From JBDHZU01 sp039812085 (GTDB lineage Bacteria; Actinomycetota; Actinomycetes; S36-B12; UBA10799): DNA of 11,276 nucleotides. Positions within the stretch are counted from its first letter, which is position 1. Each line of letters opens with the position of its first letter. The position numbers and the translations under genes are program-made. The DNA lies in NCBI GenBank assembly GCA_039812085.1, contig JBDHZU010000059.1:1-11276 (forward strand). Direction: 5' to 3'. The notes under the pieces were generated by a model. The model was not told the origin of the DNA. It saw only the letters and a list, made by a program, of their open reading frames with translations, and ran no database searches. Of the stretch, positions 1-5,509 are shown one piece after another.

Positions 1-472
1 CAAAAGTGCCGTCTCCAGCGCCGAGCAGGATCAGAGGGAATGCGTACAGCAGGCAGAAGGTTGCGGCTTTGCCGATGAAGTGCACGGGAAGGCCAGTGAT
101 TCCGCGGGTTCGCTTCAAGACGAACAGCACGATGCCAAGCACAACATCACGGCCAACCAGGATCGCGACCAGCCACCAGGGAATGATTCCGCGGATCAGC
201 AGACCAATGAGCGTGGCGAAGATATACAGGCGATCCGCCAATGGATCCAGTAACTGCCCCACCCGACTGATCTGGTTCCATCGGCGGGCGATTTTGCCGT
301 CGAGGTAGTCACTAATCCCCGCAAAAGCCAGCAGGACGACAGCCCAACCATCGGCCTTCGGCACCAAGATGAGCCAGAGAAAAAGCGGTACTCCGAGTAG
401 ACGGAGAAAGCTCAGCAGGTTGGGAACGGTGAGTACCCGATCCGTTTGAACCTCAGTCTCTTGTACTTCCAC
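1..472 (-). CDS. CDP-alcohol phosphatidyltransferase, C-terminus cut by window edge
   Basis: An integral membrane enzyme that condenses a CDP-activated lipid with an alcohol in phospholipid synthesis. The first 157 residues are visible and the frame is still open at position 1. The full family signature D-x2-DG-x2-AR-x8-G-x3-D-x3-D is present as Asp55, Asp58-Gly59, Ala62-Arg63, Gly72, Asp76 and Asp80, and it lies between hydrophobic helices (about 19-37, 43-53 and 90-110). I chose the GTG at 472 because it is the first start after an in-frame stop and because the N-terminus (QTDRVLTVPN) then resembles, from memory, the Streptomyces proteins of this family, including the actinobacterial cardiolipin synthase type. 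The substrate (glycerol-3-phosphate, phosphatidylglycerol or inositol phosphate) cannot be decided here. No strong Shine-Dalgarno is seen. The gene starts 26 bp after the stop of the upstream membrane-protein gene, so the two are probably cotranscribed. Confidence 0.9.
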   Translation of the reverse strand, partial: MEVQETEVQTDRVLTVPNLLSFLRLLGVPLFLWLILVPKADGWAVVLLAFAGISDYLDGKIARRWNQISRVGQLLDPLADRLYIFATLIGLLIRGIIPWWLVAILVGRDVVLGIVLFVLKRTRGITGLPVHFIGKAATFCLLYAFPLILLGAGDGTF

Positions 473-498
473 CAGATCGAGTCAGTCGTCTCGCCAGT

Positions 499-1542
499 TC
501 AGGAACTGGGACTCGTGGAGTCACCGTCATTCGAGGTGGCCTCTTTCGCGGCCGCCGCGATCTCTTCACTAGACGGAGGGGGCGGAGTTGCAGCTTCGGT
601 AGAACCTGAGTCTGCGGCTGCCGTCGACTCAGACGACGAAGCTGCCTCCGAAACGGTTTCGCTTGCTACGGACGCCGCCTCATCTGGCTTGTCCCACACC
701 GACGTGTCGGCTGGAGTGGATGTACTCGTCGCTTGATCGGCAGACGAGGCTGCAGCTTCACTCGTTGCCGCTGCAGCGCCTGCACCGGCGGCAACTGCTG
801 CCTCTGGCGCGGAAGTCGCTGACTGTGGTGCACCCGGACCTGTGCCCGGCTGCAAAGGAGCCTGTGGCGGTTCCTGCGAGTAGGCCACGTTTCCAGGTGC
901 AGCATCAACCTTCTTCCGTGACTTACGAGCCCGGACGAGCAACCAGATGCCAAGGATCGTGGCAAGCAGTCCGAGGATCGCTAATGCAATGCCCAGGGGG
1001 AAAATCTTGCTACTGGTGACGCCCACCCGAAGCGTGGCATTAACCGGCTGACTGGCGTCCTGGTTCATGATCACCAATGACTGGTTTTCCGAAGTAGGCA
1101 GTTTCACCGTGGGACTCACCCCAGTGCCCTGCGCCGTCCAGAAAGTCTGATCAGCGGGAGCACTCGGCTGCTGAGTACCGGGAATCGGCACCAAATGAGA
1201 ATGCGCCTCGGTCACGTCCGACACGATGTCTCGTGGCACGCCATCGAGGTATTTCGCCACCTTGGCTGCTGGACCCACTCCGATGAACAACGGCTTACCG
1301 CCGGGTGCGCTAGCACCAGCGGTGAACTCGGCGACCTTGGCCACCGCGTCTTTGCCGCCACCGGTATCGACGGTGAAATCGTTGAAGACCAAGGCGTAGC
1401 CAGAAGTCTTAACAGTTCCCGCAGTCGCGGTGTACTTGCCATCAGACCCGATCGTTGCTGCGATTCCCGATCCCGCGACGAGCGAACCGAGTCCGAGAAC
1501 GATCAAGATCAGACCGATGATGATGAGGATGACGCGCTTCAT
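499..1542 (-). CDS. Uncharacterised two-helix membrane protein with low-complexity cytoplasmic tail
   Basis: 347 residues, function unknown. An N-terminal hydrophobic helix (about 4-25, preceded by Lys2-Arg3) is followed by an extracytoplasmic region (about 30-178). This contains a LFIGVGP motif near 85-91 and a KYLDGV motif near 97-102, features I recall from a widespread unnamed actinobacterial membrane-protein family. A second helix (about 181-203) is followed by the basic stretch RARKSRKK, which places the tail in the cytoplasm by the positive-inside rule. The last 135 residues are Pro/Gln-rich and then Ala/Ser/Thr/Glu-rich, and are probably disordered. The ATG at 1542 is supported by a GAGGGG Shine-Dalgarno five bases upstream. 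The gene lies directly upstream of the phosphatidyltransferase, which hints at an envelope or lipid-related role, but this is inference from position only. Confidence 0.85.
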   Translation of the reverse strand: MKRVILIIIGLILIVLGLGSLVAGSGIAATIGSDGKYTATAGTVKTSGYALVFNDFTVDTGGGKDAVAKVAEFTAGASAPGGKPLFIGVGPAAKVAKYLDGVPRDIVSDVTEAHSHLVPIPGTQQPSAPADQTFWTAQGTGVSPTVKLPTSENQSLVIMNQDASQPVNATLRVGVTSSKIFPLGIALAILGLLATILGIWLLVRARKSRKKVDAAPGNVAYSQEPPQAPLQPGTGPGAPQSATSAPEAAVAAGAGAAAATSEAAASSADQATSTSTPADTSVWDKPDEAASVASETVSEAASSSESTAAADSGSTEAATPPPPSSEEIAAAAKEATSNDGDSTSPSS

Positions 1543-1547
1543 GGATT

Positions 1548-1553
1548 CCCCTC
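1548..1553 (-). promoter_or_regulatory. Ribosome-binding site of the 347-residue membrane protein
   Basis: On the minus strand the bases read GAGGGG, followed by the five-base spacer AATCC and then ATG at 1542. This fixes the start of that gene. The remaining divergent spacer up to 1695 holds no promoter pair I would defend. A TAGCGT hexamer on the minus strand at 1580-1575 could be a -10 element, but no -35 sits at the right distance. Confidence 0.7.
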
Positions 1554-1695
1554 AGCCGACACATGTGCGGACCCACGCTAACGGACAGCCAGCAACTGTG
1601 TGGCCGACCCGCCGAACGTGTCGGAGACAGAAGTTGGCCGATCTGCGGTAGACAGGTCGTCAATCGATCCAACAATCGCGACGAGGTGAGCACAC

Positions 1696-1836
1696 ATGGC
1701 TCTGATCTTCTTACTGATGGCGATTCTGTTGGTCGGCTACGTCATTTGGAAGAAGCCAGCGAGCAATGTGGCGCTGAGCCTCATGCTCGTTGCCGCTGCC
1801 TGTCTGGTGCTGTTCTTTTCTGTCCTGCGAACCTGA
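1696..1836 (+). CDS. Small two-helix membrane protein (46 residues)
   Basis: A small gene with no recognisable family. The product has two hydrophobic segments, about residues 2-18 and 24-44, joined by a short WKKPAS loop, so it is predicted to be a membrane hairpin. The two lysines in the loop suggest that the loop faces the cytoplasm and both ends face out. The reading frame runs from ATG to TGA, and GAGGTG at 1683-1688 gives a good Shine-Dalgarno seven bases before the ATG, which is the main reason to believe the gene. It is transcribed divergently from the 347-residue membrane protein and converges on the MerR gene, with 51 bp between the two stops. It could regulate or accompany a larger membrane complex, but nothing here says which one. 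Confidence 0.65.
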   Translation: MALIFLLMAILLVGYVIWKKPASNVALSLMLVAAACLVLFFSVLRT

Positions 1837-1887
1837 CGACAATCACTGGCCAGTTAGCGCGTGACGAAATGGTCAGCAGTAGACGAC

Positions 1888-2643
1888 TCAGTCGGCCAGA
1901 TAGTGCAAGAGCGCATCTCGAACGAAGGTTGCCTCTTGCGTTCCACCGTAGTTCGCGGCGAACCGTTCATCCTCGACATACATCTGCGCCAACGCACGCA
2001 CATAAGGCTTCACGTTGTCTTGCGACTGCGCCGAAGGCGTACCCGGAATACTGGAGAGCCACGCAACATGTCGTTCGGCAAGCCCTTGTGCCACGGGTGA
2101 ATCAGTCGCTTCCCCACTCTTTGCCGCTGCAACCCAATCGGTTTGGAGCTGCTGCACGTCCTTCATCCACGAACGACGTTCGTCGTCGCTCATGTCCTTC
2201 CACCAATTGTCGGATTGCTGGTAGGCATCCTTGCCCCACCGTTGTTCAACTTCATCCTTGTGTTCGGTGTGATCGAACCCGTCAAACATCTCGTCAGCCA
2301 TGAGCTGAGTCCTTCCTGCTAGTACCTCGATGGTGTGCTCGACAGCAGCAACTTGTCGAGCAAGTCGCTGCTGCTCGTCTTTCAACAACGTCAGGTGGGT
2401 CGTCAGTGCCGCCTGCTCGTCTTGCTGGTGAGTCAGCACGTCTTCGATCTGGGACAGACCAAGGCCGAGCTCACGCAACAACAAGATTCGCTGTAATCGC
2501 ACCAGTGATTGCTCGTCGTAATACCGGTAGCCATTGCTACCGATGCGACTCGGTGGCAACAACCCAATGTCGTCGTAGTGACGCAGGGTTCGGCTCGTCG
2601 TCCCGGCGATCCGCGCAATCTGCTGGATTGACCACTCCTGCAT
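1888..2643 (-). CDS. TipAL-type MerR family transcriptional regulator
   Basis: A 251-residue transcription activator of the TipAL class. It has an N-terminal MerR winged helix-turn-helix (about 4-70, with the RTLRHYDDIGLLPPSR signature at 20-35), a coiled-coil dimerisation helix (about 75-108) and a C-terminal TipAS-type ligand-binding domain (about 115-251, containing MYVEDERF). Its length matches Streptomyces TipAL (253 residues). Family members bend a promoter with an overlong spacer when a small molecule is bound. I chose the ATG at 2643 over the GTG at 2649, because a promoter just upstream would start transcription close to that ATG and neither start has a Shine-Dalgarno. The cysteine that captures thiopeptide antibiotics in TipAS is replaced by alanine here, so the ligand is probably different. 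The gene follows the lic-like operon with 18 bp between. Confidence 0.9.
   Translation of the reverse strand: MQEWSIQQIARIAGTTSRTLRHYDDIGLLPPSRIGSNGYRYYDEQSLVRLQRILLLRELGLGLSQIEDVLTHQQDEQAALTTHLTLLKDEQQRLARQVAAVEHTIEVLAGRTQLMADEMFDGFDHTEHKDEVEQRWGKDAYQQSDNWWKDMSDDERRSWMKDVQQLQTDWVAAAKSGEATDSPVAQGLAERHVAWLSSIPGTPSAQSQDNVKPYVRALAQMYVEDERFAANYGGTQEATFVRDALLHYLAD
2301..2317 (-). promoter_or_regulatory. Internal Shine-Dalgarno and ATG for a TipAS-like short form
   Basis: Inside the regulator gene the minus strand reads AGGAAGG (2317-2311), then nine bases, then an in-frame ATG (2301-2299) encoding Met115. Translation from here would give a 137-residue protein consisting only of the ligand-binding domain, ending at 1888. 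In Streptomyces lividans tipA the same domain is known to be made separately from an internal start, giving TipAS. The site falls at the exact domain junction. That this internal start is used here is inference. Confidence 0.5.
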
Positions 2644-2649
2644 ACACAC

Positions 2650-2673
2650 GACGCTAAAGGCTTACGTAGCGTC
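2650..2673. repeat. 7-bp inverted repeat overlapping the MerR promoter
   Basis: The arms GACGCTA (2650-2656) and TAGCGTC (2667-2673) are perfect inverted repeats with a 10-bp spacer. The dyad covers the -10 hexamer and most of the spacer of the candidate promoter, and also the stop codon of the 336-residue protein gene. It could be the operator for the adjacent regulator or a weak transcript hairpin. The arms lie about two helical turns apart, which suits a dimeric DNA-binding protein. Confidence 0.45.
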
Positions 2674-2681
2674 AATGTCAA
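2651..2681 (-). promoter_or_regulatory. Candidate MerR-type promoter with 19-bp spacer, leaderless
   Basis: On the minus strand a perfect -35 hexamer TTGACA (2681-2676) is separated by exactly 19 bp from TAGCGT (2656-2651), which fits the actinobacterial -10 pattern TAnnnT. A 19-20 bp spacer is the hallmark of promoters activated by MerR-family proteins. The palindrome TACGTA (2663-2668) sits at the middle of the spacer. Seven bases separate the -10 from the ATG at 2643, so the transcript would begin at or next to the start codon, in keeping with the absence of a ribosome-binding site. The promoter overlaps the last codons of the upstream gene. The natural reading is autoregulation by the MerR protein. 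Confidence 0.5.
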
Positions 2682-3672
2682 CCGGTATTTGTTGCTCGGC
2701 AGGTTCGACCGGAATTGTGGTGAGAGCCGGACCCCACGCCGCAGGTATTCCGACGACCTCGATGGCTTCCGTTGCTGGTAAAGAGCTGGCGATTGTTTCG
2801 ATGTAGGGCTGTTTGGAATGACGGGCTAGGTAGCCAACACCGACCCACGGCTGGAGGGTGGACACTCGCGTACTGCCTAGGTGCACAGTGAGCGCCGGGC
2901 CGCGAATATGTCCGAGTTGGATTCGGTGACTGAATTTATTGAAGTCCCGGCGTTGCGGTAGTGACTCCATTGCCAGGCAACTCACGGCAGAGGATTCAGC
3001 TTCTTCCAGTAGTTCGTCAGGTGTGAGTTGGCGTAGATCCCGCTCGCCTGAGAGCACCAAGTTCCGCAGTGCGCTCGCCGACTGCTCGCTGGTTGGCTGG
3101 TATCTGGAATCGATGAGTTCATCTCGACGGGCAAGCAATTCTGCCCGAAAGGTTTCGACATCCTTGTGCTGAGAGACGAGGTCGACCAATCGCAGGTGAA
3201 CGCCGGACGTGCTCAGGTCTGTCAGCAACGCATCGAGTTCGTCGATATAGACAGTTTGGTCGCTTAGCCGAAGGTTGTTCACGATGTCCAATGCGGCTGA
3301 GTAGTAGGTGAATGAGACCACTACCCCACCGGGATACCCCTGAGCAATGTGTGCGGCATAGCGGCGAATGTGTGCTGCCCACATAACGTCCGCCCAGTTG
3401 AGATGGGGAAAGGATGACTGCCGCCATGACTTGTAACCACCGAATGGCAGGCTGAATTCGATGGGCTGCCCATCGACGAATTGCCGCTGAACCTTCTGGC
3501 GAATATCCGTCGATGTCTCGGCATCGACGGTGCTGCGCCTCCATTTACCTGAGGTGATTCGCTGGCAAAGCTGGTCCACTTCAGGGACATCTGAACACGA
3601 TGCTGTTGGACGGCTAAGCATCGTGTTCAGTGCGGCACTTACCTGTGGATGGGTGGGGGCCTGCAGATTCAC
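2662..3672 (-). CDS. Uncharacterised protein, last gene of the lic-like operon
   Basis: 336 residues, family not recognised. It appears soluble, with no signal peptide or membrane helix. Notable stretches are EFSLPFGGYKSW at 72-83, followed by PHLNWAD (89-95), YPGGVVVSFTYYSA at 113-126, a Glu/Asp-rich helical region (173-229) and a C-terminal region with TVHLG (262-266) and LQPWVGVGYL (273-282). The order of these motifs faintly recalls the PvcA/DIT1 isocyanide-synthase family (a proline-containing substrate loop, a helix, a YpG strand, then a late PW motif), but I would not annotate on that. The GTG start at 3672 overlaps the kinase stop by four bases (GTGA), so translation is coupled and a shared pathway is likely. 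It may supply or modify the substituent that the neighbours phosphorylate, activate and transfer. Confidence 0.8.
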   Translation of the reverse strand: MNLQAPTHPQVSAALNTMLSRPTASCSDVPEVDQLCQRITSGKWRRSTVDAETSTDIRQKVQRQFVDGQPIEFSLPFGGYKSWRQSSFPHLNWADVMWAAHIRRYAAHIAQGYPGGVVVSFTYYSAALDIVNNLRLSDQTVYIDELDALLTDLSTSGVHLRLVDLVSQHKDVETFRAELLARRDELIDSRYQPTSEQSASALRNLVLSGERDLRQLTPDELLEEAESSAVSCLAMESLPQRRDFNKFSHRIQLGHIRGPALTVHLGSTRVSTLQPWVGVGYLARHSKQPYIETIASSLPATEAIEVVGIPAAWGPALTTIPVEPAEQQIPVDIDAT

Positions 3673-4802
3673 GAACTGACGACTTCCCGATGCCTAGGTT
3701 CTGATGCCGGAGCAAGTGGACTCTCCTGCCAGAGAGGCCAGCGGTGTTCCACCAGATCGCTTCGTTTTATCGAGGCAGCCGCGTCGTAACGGACGCAGAG
3801 TTGGGCAATTCGGTTCATGGTGTGTGGGTACTGCTCGGCAAATTTTGGATCAGTCGAATCAATCAATTTCGGCAGTGTCCGGAAGTAATAGCTCGCGTCA
3901 TCGAACTCGAATCGGATGCGTGCTGCACTTGGATAGATGAGTTGATAGGCCATCTTTCGACCACCAAAACGAAGGAATCGGACCAGCAAACTCAGTGCAA
4001 GGTTGGCCGGTGTGGGCCAGGTGTTCACGTCGAACATTCCGTTGGAATACGCCGCAGGAATCTGGTGAAGATGCAGTGAGATCCAGTCATCTTCGGGAGT
4101 GGTTAATGCCGTGGTCGATGAGAAGTCCACGTCCGCAATCCGGCAACTAGACACCCACTCTGGTTCGACCGAGACAATCTGTCGCAAAGTGGTCTGCCGG
4201 TCATCATCGACCCGAACACTTAGTCGCGGATCAACAATGATCATGTTCTTCGTCGTCGCATCACGGAAGGGAATCGTGACCGATTCCGACCAAAGCGCAC
4301 TCAGCCTTTGTTGCTCGTGAATAGCTTCTGCTGATGGTGCCTGGATGCCCAACACTTGTTCGAGGAATCGCAGTAGTTGCGTGACCTTCGCGTCGAACGA
4401 ATACGAATCCAGAGGGTTGGCCAGGTTGCTCAATGCGGCTTGAATCGTCGTCAACCGTTGGCTAAGCCGATTCATCAAAGCCAGCGCAGTCTGATGTGCG
4501 GGGCCAGCGGGATCGCTGACGGACCAGTCGTTCAATAACCGCAACACGTCATAGACGCGGATTCCATCGACAAGTTCCATGGTGATTGTGGTGCCGTCGT
4601 ACGACACTGGCGCGGGAACAAGCGACTGACCAGGGACAGCATCCAGCGCACACAACACTTCGAACTCTCGGGCGGCCGCAGTGCTGTTACTGCAGGTTTT
4701 GACGAAACCGTCAGCGGTCGCATAACCAGGTCGATGCTGGTCTTTACTCAGGTCACTCTGGAAGTAGTCCAACGGGGTACGCGGAAGGATCACGTGTGAC
4801 AA
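3669..4802 (-). CDS. Kinase-fold protein, APH/choline-kinase-like (LicA-like role)
   Basis: 377 residues, probably a small-molecule kinase. The elements of an APH-type kinase appear in order. Lys35 (FVKT) is the candidate ATP-binding lysine and Glu46 (AREFEVL) its partner. A hinge-like MELVDGIRVYDVL lies at 75-87. A catalytic loop RDATTKN at 180-186 has Asp181 and Asn186, and DVDF at 224-227 stands for the metal-binding DFG. The catalytic loop has FRD instead of the usual HGD or HND. The TTG at 4802 is chosen because AAAGGAGG lies five bases upstream; the GTG at 4793 would give a neat four-base overlap but sits 14 bases from that site. Between a nucleotidyltransferase and an unknown gene in a LicD operon, it most likely phosphorylates choline, ethanolamine or another amino alcohol. 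The substrate is inference. Confidence 0.75.
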   Translation of the reverse strand: MSHVILPRTPLDYFQSDLSKDQHRPGYATADGFVKTCSNSTAAAREFEVLCALDAVPGQSLVPAPVSYDGTTITMELVDGIRVYDVLRLLNDWSVSDPAGPAHQTALALMNRLSQRLTTIQAALSNLANPLDSYSFDAKVTQLLRFLEQVLGIQAPSAEAIHEQQRLSALWSESVTIPFRDATTKNMIIVDPRLSVRVDDDRQTTLRQIVSVEPEWVSSCRIADVDFSSTTALTTPEDDWISLHLHQIPAAYSNGMFDVNTWPTPANLALSLLVRFLRFGGRKMAYQLIYPSAARIRFEFDDASYYFRTLPKLIDSTDPKFAEQYPHTMNRIAQLCVRYDAAASIKRSDLVEHRWPLWQESPLAPASEPRHREVVSS

Positions 4803-5509
4803 CGGATCCTCCTTTGCGCTGTCTGTAGATCCAACGGGGTATCCACGTCATAGCTGGCTGCCCACGGCACTTCGAGCGCACGAATGCCTGGGTGTTGCGA
4901 CTGAGTAAGGACATTCAACAGGTGCCACTGCTTGTCATCGTCAGGAGTAAGCGAATCCAACAGAAATTTCTGGTCGTGCGGCGTCCATCGAACTGCGGGA
5001 GCCATTTCGTAGTTCCGGTCTGCTCCAGGACCGATTCGTTCCACCTTGCCGGCAACAACGGTCACGGGTAACTCTGCATCCGTGAGGTGTCGATGATCCG
5101 GGCGCGGCGGGGTGTGAACGGTGATGGCTGTGCTGTCTGGCTCATCGAACACGATCACGTCAAGAAACGATGATTCGTAGATAGTGTCTGCGTGTAGAAC
5201 CCAGACCGGATTGTGCTGGTCCGTAGCGAATGCACAGGCAACGCTGTGAATAGGTCCGCGGGTTGCGAAGTGTTCGTGATGGACGAGGCGAACCTGTAAC
5301 GAATGGTGGCGAACTCTTGCCTCGACTGCCTCGTGATGGTTACCGGTCACAACGGTCACGTTGTTCACCGGATAGTTCGTCAACGAGTCAAGTAGTAAGT
5401 CCAGAGTTCCTTTGTCGTCACTAGTGACCGGGGCGAGAGCTTTGTGTTGATCGGCCGAGAAGCGTGACCCCATTCCAGCGGCCAAGACGACGACATCGAG
5501 CTCAGTCAC
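4790..5509 (-). CDS. MobA/LicC-like sugar- or choline-phosphate nucleotidyltransferase
   Basis: 239 residues with the nucleotidyltransferase fold. The N-terminal nucleotide-binding signature LAAGMGSRF (9-17) is followed by the conserved lysine in HKAL (Lys23). LHADT at 105-109 supplies the metal-binding aspartate (Asp108), and the protein ends with the family-typical YDVDTPLDL. The enzyme should transfer a CMP-type nucleotide to a phosphorylated alcohol or sugar with release of pyrophosphate; LicC does this for phosphocholine. I chose the GTG at 5509, which overlaps the LicD stop by four bases (GTGA) and places the signature at the usual distance from the N-terminus. An ATG at 5521 and a GTG at 5545 are alternatives. 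The neighbours, a kinase and LicD, point to a kinase, nucleotidyltransferase, transferase sequence. CTP use and the exact substrate are inferred. Confidence 0.85.
   Translation of the reverse strand: MTELDVVVLAAGMGSRFSADQHKALAPVTSDDKGTLDLLLDSLTNYPVNNVTVVTGNHHEAVEARVRHHSLQVRLVHHEHFATRGPIHSVACAFATDQHNPVWVLHADTIYESSFLDVIVFDEPDSTAITVHTPPRPDHRHLTDAELPVTVVAGKVERIGPGADRNYEMAPAVRWTPHDQKFLLDSLTPDDDKQWHLLNVLTQSQHPGIRALEVPWAASYDVDTPLDLQTAQRRIRCHT
4808..4815 (-). promoter_or_regulatory. Strong Shine-Dalgarno that selects a TTG start
   Basis: On the minus strand the bases read AAAGGAGG, followed by ATCCG and TTG at 4802. This is the best ribosome-binding site in the window. It lies inside the coding end of the upstream nucleotidyltransferase gene and argues that the kinase starts at TTG, overlapping that gene by 13 bp. 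Confidence 0.75.

Noticed and set aside
446..736. Plus-strand 96-codon frame of Val/Ser/Ala-rich sequence
   Set aside because: It is the antisense reading of the low-complexity Ala/Ser/Glu tail of the 347-residue membrane protein.
1845..1854. Palindrome ACTGGCCAGT between the small membrane gene and the MerR gene
   Set aside because: It is a perfect 10-base palindrome with no room for a loop and no T run. It could be chance and does not support a terminator.
1563..2303. Plus-strand open frame of 246 codons
   Set aside because: It runs across the small membrane gene in another frame and antisense to the MerR gene, with Arg/Ser/His-rich composition and no ribosome-binding site.
1888..2649. 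GTG at 2649 as start of the MerR gene
   Set aside because: It is six bases upstream of an ATG, has no Shine-Dalgarno, and would fall before the transcription start predicted from the 19-bp-spacer promoter. The ATG at 2643 is preferred.
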